This document shows positions 19,101-25,731 of a stretch of DNA of 64,000 nucleotides, in pieces. Position 1 is the first letter of the stretch, and every line of letters begins with the position of its first letter. The position numbers were made by a program, and so were the translations under genes. The notes under the pieces were generated by a model. The model was not told the origin of the DNA and did not search any database. It saw only the letters and a program-made list of their open reading frames with translations. The stretch is from an uncultured bacterium (GTDB lineage Bacteria; Calescibacteriota; Calescibacteriia; Calescibacteriales; Calescibacteriaceae), in the NCBI GenBank assembly GCA_938036315.1, contig CALHPK010000001.1, positions 144,109-208,108 of the forward strand, given 5' to 3'.

Positions 19101-19396
19101 TTGATTTAGCATACGAAGAAATGAAAAAGAAAGGTAAATTGATAACAGAAGAAGATCTGAAACTTGCTGTGATTGAGGGCTCAGTAAAAAGGCTTCGCCC
19201 AAAACTTATGACAGTCGGAACAACATTCTTAGGGCTCTTACCTATTATGTGGGCACAAACACATGAATTAGGAGCAGATACAATGAAAAGAATTGTCGCA
19301 CCAATGATAGGAGGCATCTTTTCCTCGTTTGTAATGGAACTCGTTGTTTACCCAGCTATATATTTCCTATGGAAGAAAAGAAAACTCTCTGCTTGA
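16190..19396 (+). CDS. cusA: CusA-type copper/silver RND efflux pump
   Basis: An inner-membrane proton-driven trimeric pump of 1068 residues with two six-helix repeats. The intramembrane relay motif GAMVDSALAIIENSHKRL is the form seen in the Cu(I)/Ag(I) group and differs from that of the Co/Zn/Cd pumps. The three metal-relay methionines of E. coli CusA have counterparts in LYMPTTPPG (Met574), PLSMMET (Met624/625) and RIDMLTTG (Met695). This makes monovalent copper or silver the likely substrate. No Shine-Dalgarno site is obvious, but the gene is 6 bases behind cusB and is probably translationally linked to it. Confidence 0.95.
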   Translation: MIEKIIEFCAKNRFLVLLLILFLVLWAYRSLKNIPLDAIPDLSETQVIILVRWDRPPQIIEAQVTYPIITALLGAPRVKDIRGITDYGFSFIYVIFEEGVDIYWARSRIIEYLSNIIPKLPEGIQVELGPDATGLGWVFMYALKDRSGKHSLEELQAFQKWHLKYILQSVKGVAEVSSIGGFTKQYQVILNPQLLLSYGVSAAEVVNAIQKSNQEQGARIIEMQGREYMVTAKGYISSIEDIKEIVVKVNSDGIPIKIKDLANVRIGPDIRRGIADLDGEGEVVGGIVIMRTGENALEVIKRVKEKLKEVRLPDGVELVITYDRSDLILKAIDTLKRKLTEEMIIVSAVILLFLLHIPSAVVPIVILPTAVLLSFIPMYYLRITSNIMSLGGIALSIGAMVDSALAIIENSHKRLAPLWRDGRNTLKDYESILIGAIKEVGRPAFFTLLVITVSFLPIFALESTEGKLFKPLAFTKTFSMLFASLLSITLVPAVITTLVRPYPLPGFRKIWDEEEHPISKFLHRVYTKIVRVVLKYPKAVVTSAGIIFLGTLPLLLKLGSEFMPPLNEGSILYMPTTPPGISATEAGRLLQIQDKILKSFPEVLTVFGKAGRAETSTDPAPLSMMETVVTLKPPHEWREKDVWYRFLPEPLKKPLRLIWPDRISWEELIEQMDKALQIPGQVNAWTMPIKTRIDMLTTGIRTPIGIKIYGYDLDEIDKIGQKIESILKDISRTRSVFAEKIGQGYFIDIIPKREEIARYGLTIEDIHREILASIGGENIAFTIEGMERFPINVRYPYDYRNSPEKLKNVYIRTSHGFFVPLSQLVDISISTGPSMIRNENGRLVNYVYVDIEGKDIGGYVREAKRLINERLELPPGYTLVFSGQYEYMERVKEKLKFVVPLTLFSVFLLLYINTRSFIKTSIVMLAVPFSLVGAALILYILDYNVSIAVWVGIIALLGVDAETGVFMLLYLDLAYEEMKKKGKLITEEDLKLAVIEGSVKRLRPKLMTVGTTFLGLLPIMWAQTHELGADTMKRIVAPMIGGIFSSFVMELVVYPAIYFLWKKRKLSA

Positions 19397-19412
19397 TACT
19401 TCTTTCTTTTTT

Positions 19413-19462
19413 AGGAACGTAAAGTAAAAAATATTCTCAGGAACGTAAAGTAAAAAATATTC
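19413..19462. repeat. 26-base-period direct repeat between cusA and the Crp-family gene
   Basis: AGGAACGTAAAGTAAAAAAT followed by ATTC is repeated exactly at 19413-19436 and 19439-19462, separated by TC. It lies about 110 bases before the Crp/Fnr gene. It could be a regulator site or a slippage duplication; sequence alone does not decide. Confidence 0.9.
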
Positions 19463-19572
19463 AAAGAGAGATTTTAAATTTACTTACATAATAGATAGAA
19501 TAAAGAAATTAGAACTTCTTTATATTTTAATTGATAATAAAACTACATTATAAGTTGAGCAAAGAAAGTGCG

Positions 19573-20175
19573 ATGCAATTTCCCCTAAATCAGTTATTCA
19601 AAAAGGGAAAAATTCACTTTTTCAGAAAAAATGAACTGATTTACTCAGCATGGAGCAATATAGATTCTATTTTCATAATAAAGAGAGGGAAAGTAAAACT
19701 ATTTCATCTTACTGAAGATGGTAGAGAGATTGCTTTCGACCTACTTTCCGAAGGTGAAATTTTTGGAACACTGAATGGGGTGGCACCTGAATTTGCTTCC
19801 GCTTATGAAGAATCAGAAATTACTGTTATACCCACAACAAAAATCAAAGATCTTGATCGAACAGAACTTTTATATATTATTAACTCTTTTTCGAGAAATC
19901 TCAATAGAACAAAGGAAAGACTCTGGTGGTTTTTATCGCTACCTCTTGAAAAAAGGATTTTATTAGTTGCAGATTTTCTTTCGCTAAAGGTTGGAAGAAG
20001 ATTAAACGGTGTTATACGCCTTAACATATCTCATCAGGAACTGGCATCCTTCTGCGGCGCAAGTCGTGAGTGTGTATCTAGACTCCTTCAAGATTTCAAA
20101 AACAAAGGTATCGCAGAAGTAAAAAGGAAACAAATTGTGATATACATCACTGAAAATCTCAAACAAGAAGACTAA
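19573..20175 (+). CDS. Crp/Fnr-family transcriptional regulator
   Basis: A 200-residue regulator with an N-terminal cyclic-nucleotide-binding-like beta roll (GKVKLFHLTEDGREIAFDLL, then SEGEIFGTLNG), a long dimerisation helix and a winged helix-turn-helix, NISHQELASFCGASRECVSR. The four-Cys iron-sulfur site of FNR is absent and the RxS cAMP signature is not clear, so the ligand is unknown. The frame opens at a TTG at 19531; the ATG at 19573 is preferred because family similarity starts there. It follows the copper pump on the same strand and precedes doxX, so it may control either, by inference from position. Confidence 0.88.
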   Translation: MQFPLNQLFKKGKIHFFRKNELIYSAWSNIDSIFIIKRGKVKLFHLTEDGREIAFDLLSEGEIFGTLNGVAPEFASAYEESEITVIPTTKIKDLDRTELLYIINSFSRNLNRTKERLWWFLSLPLEKRILLVADFLSLKVGRRLNGVIRLNISHQELASFCGASRECVSRLLQDFKNKGIAEVKRKQIVIYITENLKQED

Positions 20176-20238
20176 ATTCATAAATTAATAAGACCGAATT
20201 TCGGAGTTATACAAAACTACATACAAGGAGGAAAGGAT

Positions 20239-20652
20239 ATGGATGGAATAAGAAATGTTGGGTTCATAATAGGTAGGATCATAGTGGGTATATACTACGC
20301 CTATTCTGGAATAGAGCATTTCATACTTCTTCATCCGATGTCTCAGTACGCTGCCGCAAAAGGAGTTCCAATTCCAGAACTCGCAGTCGCATTCACTGGA
20401 ATTCTTCTTCTCATCGGAGGAATATCTATTCTTCTTGGAGTGTACCCTTGGGTTGGCGTACTATCTTTGATAATATTCTTCGTCCCCGTAACATTCATAA
20501 TGCACGCTTTCTGGAAAGTTCAGGACCCTACGGTCCGGATGGGAGAGATGATTAACTTTATGAAAAACATGGGACTTATGGGCTCAGCTCTTATATTTCT
20601 GGCAATACCCGAACCTTGGAAAATGTCAATCAAAAAAAATTCCGGTACATAA
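20239..20652 (+). CDS. DoxX-family membrane protein
   Basis: A 137-residue protein with four membrane helices of the DoxX family. Typical features are IIVGIYYAYSGIEHF in helix 1, GVPIPELAVAFTGILLLIGGISILLG bridging helices 2 and the loop, and FMKNMGLMGSALIF in the last helix. The family is linked to respiratory or redox functions but has no single activity. AAGGAGG ends 7 bases before the ATG. It lies 63 bases after the Crp/Fnr gene and may be co-transcribed. Confidence 0.85.
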   Translation: MDGIRNVGFIIGRIIVGIYYAYSGIEHFILLHPMSQYAAAKGVPIPELAVAFTGILLLIGGISILLGVYPWVGVLSLIIFFVPVTFIMHAFWKVQDPTVRMGEMINFMKNMGLMGSALIFLAIPEPWKMSIKKNSGT

Positions 20653-20893
20653 AATTATACTCATCTTTACCTTAATTTGTCCTCTAATTAATAGTTGCCT
20701 CCTCAATCTTGGAAACAGGCTCGAACCAAATAATCTTGATCAACATAGAATCTCAGCTAGGGCTTCAAAAAAGACCTTGAAAAAGCACGGAAGAATGAAT
20801 TAAAATAGCAAAACACAGATCTTGGGAAAAAATAAAAAGTGGAAATTTACTAAATAAGGCATTAATTGTAAAACTATTTTTAAAATATATGTT
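20653..20893. other. 241-base spacer before the chemoreceptor gene
   Basis: I see no gene or RNA here. The only signal is TAAAAT at 20881-20886, which ends 7 bases before the chemoreceptor ATG. Confidence 0.5.
20881..20886 (+). promoter_or_regulatory. candidate -10 box for the chemoreceptor gene
   Basis: TAAAAT with a 7-base gap to the ATG at 20894 predicts a leaderless transcript. No good -35 element stands 17 bases upstream. Confidence 0.4.
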
Positions 20894-21985
20894 ATGATAG
20901 GATTAGGTAGTGGACTTTCAGTCGCAATTGTCTTTTTCGTAGTAGGTTTAATAGTGCAGGGATTTTCTGTAGGGGTAGTATTAGCAGGCTTTGGAGGAGT
21001 AGCAGGAGTAGTAGCTACCTACATTATTATGCAAATACTCAAAAGCAAAGAATTTAGAACTGCACTCGAAAAAGCCGATAGCCCAACACCAGACAATGAA
21101 TTTGCCATCGAAATAAGAAAAAAAATTGAAAAGGCTCTTGAGTTAGAGCTTGGGAAAATGAAAGAGAAGATATCAGTTATGTTCCAGAAATATCAAGATT
21201 TCAAAGATAAATTTGACAAATTAAAAAAAGAGATTGAAATGCAGACAAACAAAGTAAATATAGTAGTAACCGCATCTGAGGAACTCTCAGCATCTGCGGC
21301 AGAGGTAGCGTCTAGAATTGTCTCAGTTGCCCAAAAAATAGAAGAAACCGCAAAAACTGCACAAGGTGGACTCCTAAAAATGGATGAAATTGTCAAAATC
21401 ATGAACACGATTGTATCAGCTATGGAATCAATCAGAGACATGGCTCGGGGGTTGGAGTCGGAAACAAAGGAAATATCAGAAATAATCTCGATAATTGAGG
21501 ATATAACAGATCAGACTAATCTATTAGCTCTGAATGCAGCCATAGAAGCGGCACGGGCTGGCGAGCAAGGTAAAGGTTTTGCGGTTGTCGCTAGTGAAGT
21601 CAGAAAACTCGCCGAAAGAACATATGGGGCAGCAAGAGAAATATCTGAAAAAATAAATGCAATGGTTCAAAGAGTTTCTCAAACCTACTCTTCGATAGAA
21701 GATGGATTTCAAATAATCAAAAAAGGAACGGAAATAGTGCAGGAAGGAAAAAGTAGCTTTGAGCAGGTATCAAAAAGAACCTCAGAGATAAATACAGAAA
21801 CAGCAGCAATATCTTCTACAACAGAAGAGCAAAGCAAAGTTACAGATGAGATATCAAGAAACCTCCTCTCTCTCCTTGATAGCGCAAAAAAAGTAGAAGC
21901 TATTCAATCCGAAGCTTCGGCAACATACGAAGAAATAAGCCAAGATATGGCAAAATTCATCGGCACAGACTATAAAAAGAAGTAA
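20894..21985 (+). CDS. methyl-accepting chemotaxis protein lacking a periplasmic sensor
   Basis: A 363-residue chemoreceptor. Two short membrane helices lie within residues 5-50 with almost no loop between them, so there is no periplasmic ligand domain. The rest is a long coiled-coil signalling hairpin whose tip carries [20 protein letters not shown] and [18 protein letters not shown], the site that binds CheA and CheW. Gln/Glu-rich helices supply possible methylation sites. Sensing may be of membrane state or of a cytoplasmic partner. No che genes adjoin it; a CheD-like gene lies 30 kb away. Confidence 0.92.
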   Translation: MIGLGSGLSVAIVFFVVGLIVQGFSVGVVLAGFGGVAGVVATYIIMQILKSKEFRTALEKADSPTPDNEFAIEIRKKIEKALELELGKMKEKISVMFQKYQDFKDKFDKLKKEIEMQTNKVNIVVTASEELSASAAEVASRIVSVAQKIEETAKTAQGGLLKMDEIVKIMNTIVSAMESIRDMARGLESETKEISEIISIIEDITDQTNLLALNAAIEAARAGEQGKGFAVVASEVRKLAERTYGAAREISEKINAMVQRVSQTYSSIEDGFQIIKKGTEIVQEGKSSFEQVSKRTSEINTETAAISSTTEEQSKVTDEISRNLLSLLDSAKKVEAIQSEASATYEEISQDMAKFIGTDYKKK

Positions 21986-22025
21986 TCTATCCTTACATGC
22001 ATGTGCAAAACAACACATAAAAAAG

Positions 22026-22781
22026 TTACGCAACAATAGAATATCCACCATCCACAACTATAGTCTGTCCCTGAATCATATCTGCCATAGAGCTCGATAG
22101 AAACAGTACAACCTTTGCAACATCCTCTGGTTCAACCAATCTCATAAGAGGTGTTCTTCTCCTTGATTCCTCCACAAGTTGATCTTTATTTGGGAAAAAT
22201 TTCAAAGCATCGGTCTCAACAACACCTGCAGAAACTATATTGACATTTATTTTTTTCGGAGAAAGTTCCAACGCTAAGTGCCTCAAAGCTGACTCAATCG
22301 CTCCTTTTGACGCCCCAACAAGAGTGTAAAACGGAATAGCCCTTTGAGCTCCAAGACTTGATATCCCTATCACTTTTCCGCCTTCCCTTATAAGATCAAC
22401 CAAGGACTTCACAAGATATATCTGACCAAAAACATTTATTTCTAAAGTCCACCGAAAATGCTTCAGATCCATCTCCCAGAATCTCCTTAGAATTCCACTT
22501 GCTGCATTGAGCACTATTATGTCAACACCATTAAATTTTTCTTCAATAACTTTTCTTATCTTACCCGAAGTTTCTGGCTCTGCTATATTCCCCTTGACTA
22601 GTTCGCAAAAACCACCGAGTTTCTCAACTTCCTCCTTTAGAATTTTGGCTGACTCCACATTTCTCAAGAAATTAACAATGAGCTTTGCCCCCTCCTTTGC
22701 AAAAGATATAGAAATAGCCCTCCCTATTCCACGAGTTCCCCCGGTTATAACTACTACTTTATCTTTAAAGCTCAGCTCCAT
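22026..22781 (-). CDS. fabL: FabL-like enoyl-[ACP] reductase (short-chain dehydrogenase)
   Basis: A 251-residue SDR-fold enzyme. The cofactor loop is ITGGTRGIGRAI; NAASGILR replaces the usual NNAG; and YTLVGASKG supplies the active-site Tyr and Lys. The C-terminal part has DALKFFPNKDQLVEE and SMADMIQGQTIVVDGGYS, closely resembling Bacillus FabL (NAASGVLRP, ALKHFPNRED, ADMIRGQTIIVDGG as recalled). This points to NADPH-dependent enoyl-ACP reduction in fatty acid synthesis. It follows the SAM hydrolase gene by 17 bases on the same strand. A different SDR substrate remains possible. Confidence 0.8.
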   Translation of the reverse strand: MELSFKDKVVVITGGTRGIGRAISISFAKEGAKLIVNFLRNVESAKILKEEVEKLGGFCELVKGNIAEPETSGKIRKVIEEKFNGVDIIVLNAASGILRRFWEMDLKHFRWTLEINVFGQIYLVKSLVDLIREGGKVIGISSLGAQRAIPFYTLVGASKGAIESALRHLALELSPKKINVNIVSAGVVETDALKFFPNKDQLVEESRRRTPLMRLVEPEDVAKVVLFLSSSMADMIQGQTIVVDGGYSIVA

Positions 22782-22798
22782 ATCTACCTTACATTAAG

Positions 22799-23635
22799 CT
22801 ACCTCAGTTTTATTTCAACTTTATCAAATCTTTTCACACCCAACTTGCTAGCTGCATTTCCTTCTCTCATAGAAATCTCGAGCGTATCATACGAACCTAT
22901 GATAAGCAAAAATTCACCGGGATTGACAGAATCATAAGAACTAACCAAAGGAGCTTGAATCTTGTAGCCCCCCACCAGCACCCAATCAATCTCACAAGCC
23001 GGCCAATTCCCAAGAAGTTCTATTTGAACATCAGTTATAATATTACCGAATCTATCTATGTGGATCACATTTCCGCAGATCAAATTGTTGGACTTATCAA
23101 CTTTCGGTTCGGGGAAATCTATTCTTCTTGGGTTTTGAATTCTGCCCTTGGAGATATTCTTTATTTTTTCTCCCTTTGATATCAGCGCTGCCGCCGGAGC
23201 AAAAAGGTCTCTTCCGTGAAAAGTTAAAGACAATTTCTCAATGCTGACGTATTTTCTTGCTTTCCTGAGAACCGAATCTGTATCTATTTCATAGACTTCG
23301 GAATTTTCAAGAAGAGGAGTAAATATTCCGTTGTCTGGTCCCACGAAAAATATTTTCTTTCCAATGTCAGTAACGCCCACTATGGCTTTTCTTTCGCCAC
23401 CGACACCGGGATCAACAATTGCAAGAAGAATAGAATCAGGAGGGAAATATTTCATACTTTTTGATATTATAAACATTCCTGTGTAGATATCATACGGGGG
23501 GATCTGATGAGTTATATCTACAAGCTGTACCCTTCTGTTTATTGACAATATAACACATTTTAGCACCCCTACATACTCATCGGATACTCCGTAATCTGTG
23601 AGCATCAATATTGGTCTTGTTGTCAGCGCCGGCAT
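22799..23635 (-). CDS. SAM hydroxide adenosyltransferase (DUF62/SAM hydrolase family)
   Basis: A 278-residue member of the family that hydrolyses S-adenosylmethionine to adenosine and methionine, related to fluorinase and chlorinase. Key parts are LTDYGVSDEYVG (SAM-binding Asp), VDITHQIPPYD, AIVDPGVGGERK, FVGPDNGIFTPLL, FHGRDLFAPAAA and the C-terminal HIDRFGNIITDV. The RNAIT tail of fluorinases is not evident. AAGGAGGTGA at 23657-23666 on the coding strand is a perfect anti-Shine-Dalgarno match but stands 21 bases before the ATG; a weaker AAGGA is closer. An in-frame stop lies just upstream, so the ATG at 23635 is the only good start. fabL follows in the same transcript. Confidence 0.87.
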   Translation of the reverse strand: MPALTTRPILMLTDYGVSDEYVGVLKCVILSINRRVQLVDITHQIPPYDIYTGMFIISKSMKYFPPDSILLAIVDPGVGGERKAIVGVTDIGKKIFFVGPDNGIFTPLLENSEVYEIDTDSVLRKARKYVSIEKLSLTFHGRDLFAPAAALISKGEKIKNISKGRIQNPRRIDFPEPKVDKSNNLICGNVIHIDRFGNIITDVQIELLGNWPACEIDWVLVGGYKIQAPLVSSYDSVNPGEFLLIIGSYDTLEISMREGNAASKLGVKRFDKVEIKLR

Positions 23636-23813
23636 AAAAACTATATCCTTGAAGAATCACCTCCTTCCTTGTAAACTTCCCAAAATCCAAACTTTATCTG
23701 ATCCAGGCTCTGCTATCACATCTCCACATCGCAACAAAATATGTAAACTACTTCTACCTGAAAAATTTTTCAATTTTTTACAAAATGCTCACAAAATAAA
23801 TTATTTTTGAGCT

Positions 23814-24911
23814 ATGAATATGAAAATGAAAGTTATTTTTTTCTTTATCGCTTTTGTCGGGCTATTTTTAAATTTATCTGCCCAACAGAAGCAAAAACGG
23901 CCAGCAAAAGCCTCAAAAGAAGATATTGAGCTCCTTGAGAGAGCAAGAACGTTCTTTAAACCTCTTCCGAAAATAGCTGATAATCCTGAAAACCCTATAA
24001 CACCACAAAAAGTGAAACTCGGAAAGATGCTATACTTTGACCCAAGACTTTCAAAAAGCGGTTTGATATCTTGTAACTCCTGTCATAACCTTGCATCTTA
24101 TGGTGTCGATAACCTGCCAACATCAGTAGGACACAAATGGCAATCTGGTCCGAGAAATGCCCCGACTACTTTGAATTCAGCTTTGCATATTGCACAATTT
24201 TGGGATGGCAGAGCTAAAGACGTAGAGGAACAGGCCAAGGGTCCCATTTTAAATCCTATAGAAATGGCTGCAACTGAACAACTTGTAATAGAGAGAATAA
24301 AAAGCATACCCGAGTACATAAAACTGTTTAAGCAGGCATTCCCAAATGATCAAGAACCAATAACTTATGATAACGTAGCCAAAGCTATAGCTTCATTTGA
24401 GAGAACTCTACTTACACCTTCAAGGTTTGACAAATTCCTTGAAGGAGATGTGAATGCTCTCACCCCAGAGGAAAAGGAAGGACTCAAAATTTTCATAGAA
24501 GTCGGTTGCGTAACTTGTCACAACGGAGTTGGGATTGGAGCAAATATGTATCAAAAGTTTGGACTCACCAAACCTTACTACGAAGTAATAAAATATGACG
24601 ATCCTTCCAAAATCGATGAGGGCAGATATGCTGTGACAAAAAACGAAGGAGATAAATTTGTATTTAAAGTTCCTTCTCTAAGAAATGTAACAAGGACCTA
24701 TCCGTACTTTCATGATGGTTCTGTATGGGAATTAGAAAGAGCTGTAAATATAATGGCGGAGATACAACTTGGCAGGAAATTAGAGCCTGAGCAAATCAGT
24801 AAAATCGTCTCGTTCTTGGGAGCTTTAGAAGGACAGATTTCTCAGGATGCCCTTCAACTACCAATTCTTCCTGCTTCAACTGAAAAAACTCCAAAACCAG
24901 AAATTAAATGA
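23814..24911 (+). CDS. di-haem cytochrome c peroxidase (MauG/CcpA family)
   Basis: A periplasmic enzyme that reduces hydrogen peroxide with electrons from small cytochromes. A signal peptide covers residues 1-23, likely cut after LSA. Two c-type haem sites are present: CNSCH at about 87-91 (the peroxidatic haem) and CVTCH at about 232-236 (the electron-transfer haem). SGPRNAPTTLNSA and FWDGRA, followed by GPILNPIEMA, are typical, and FKVPSLRNVTRTYPYFHDG is the conserved C-terminal signature. Length 365 matches the family. It stands alone; a TTATTT ends 7 bases before the ATG. Confidence 0.93.
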   Translation: MNMKMKVIFFFIAFVGLFLNLSAQQKQKRPAKASKEDIELLERARTFFKPLPKIADNPENPITPQKVKLGKMLYFDPRLSKSGLISCNSCHNLASYGVDNLPTSVGHKWQSGPRNAPTTLNSALHIAQFWDGRAKDVEEQAKGPILNPIEMAATEQLVIERIKSIPEYIKLFKQAFPNDQEPITYDNVAKAIASFERTLLTPSRFDKFLEGDVNALTPEEKEGLKIFIEVGCVTCHNGVGIGANMYQKFGLTKPYYEVIKYDDPSKIDEGRYAVTKNEGDKFVFKVPSLRNVTRTYPYFHDGSVWELERAVNIMAEIQLGRKLEPEQISKIVSFLGALEGQISQDALQLPILPASTEKTPKPEIK

Positions 24912-24986
24912 ATAAAGCGCTCTTTACTTCAGCTATTTATTCCAAACTCAATATCTAAACGTGAATTTATATCTTTACAGTTCTTT

Positions 24987-25508
24987 TTAAAAGAGTATCT
25001 CTTCCTCCTTTTTGATCACTTCTTCTTTTGGTTCTTCAACCTCGGCTTCTGGTGCAGACGGAACAGGGACTCGAGGCTTTGGCAATATCTCAGGGATAAA
25101 CTTTGTGAGAAATGAATCTATCATATATAAATCCGCAAACCCTATAGGGCCAACTGTTACTGTTTCATCTCTGACTGACATACTGAAGAAAACGCCATCG
25201 TCTCTCCTTTCAATTTTGAAGGTTTTAGGTAATCCCCTTTTTCCAAACTTCTCCGGTGTGTGTGAAATAGATGGATTCTTTTTTGGAGATTGTCCAGCAA
25301 GTGTGAGTCTAGAAAATGCGCCTATGATTGATGCTTCTTGCGGAGTCAAAGCTATTGTCACCTTCTCTTCCCATCTATATTTCCTTCCACCTGACTCCCT
25401 GCCAGCACCACCTACGGGCTTAGCAAAAGATATAAACACAACTCCCCTCAGAGGATCAGCTGAAAATCTTATAGCTCCGTTGTTCCTGTATATAGTTAGG
25501 ACAGACAC
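24987..25508 (-). CDS. putative Whirly-like nucleic-acid-binding protein
   Basis: A 173-residue protein with no family I can name firmly. The pattern resembles the single-stranded-DNA-binding Whirly fold: FAKPVGG, then YRWEEKVTIALTPQEASII (compare Whirly YDW and FALSPTEVGSLI), then HTPEKFGKRG, then KTFKIERRDDGVFFSMSV (compare KSLSVEPLPDG), and a closing helix IDSFLTKFIPEILP. The C-terminus is acidic and Pro-rich, as in many single-strand binding proteins. It begins with GTG just 10 bases after the 3' end of tRNA-Ala on the same strand, leaving no room for a Shine-Dalgarno sequence. The Whirly assignment is by eye and tentative. Confidence 0.6.
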   Translation of the reverse strand: MSVLTIYRNNGAIRFSADPLRGVVFISFAKPVGGAGRESGGRKYRWEEKVTIALTPQEASIIGAFSRLTLAGQSPKKNPSISHTPEKFGKRGLPKTFKIERRDDGVFFSMSVRDETVTVGPIGFADLYMIDSFLTKFIPEILPKPRVPVPSAPEAEVEEPKEEVIKKEEEILF

Positions 25509-25518
25509 TTTATTTTTG

Positions 25519-25590
25519 TGGAGTCGAGGGGATTTGAACCCCCGACCTTCGGCGTGCCATACCGACGCTCTCCCGCTGAGCTACGACCCC
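25519..25590 (-). tRNA. tRNA-Ala (anticodon GGC)
   Basis: A full cloverleaf folds on the reverse strand. The acceptor GGGGTCG pairs with CGACTCC, the D stem is GCTC/GAGC, and the anticodon stem TCGGT/GCCGA closes the loop ATGGCAC with anticodon GGC. The T arm is GGGGG-TTCAAAT-CCCCT and the discriminator is A. CCA is not encoded (CAA follows). TATATT at 25602-25607 ends 11 bases before the 5' end and may be its -10 box. A GTG-started gene follows 10 bases downstream. Confidence 0.97.
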
Positions 25591-25718
25591 ACCCTAAACA
25601 AAATATAAAAACACTAAAAAGTCTTTTCCTAATTTCTTAGTTTTTTTGTAGAATTTCTCACAGACCCCTCAATCCCTCTGAATTTACAAAGTATAAGGAA
25701 AAAATCCCGATAAATATT

Positions 25719-25724
25719 TAAAAT
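25719..25724 (+). promoter_or_regulatory. candidate -10 box for the lytic transglycosylase gene
   Basis: TAAAAT ends 7 bases before the GTG at 25732, predicting a leaderless mRNA. No ribosome binding site is seen. Confidence 0.4.
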
Positions 25725-25731
25725 TTCTACT

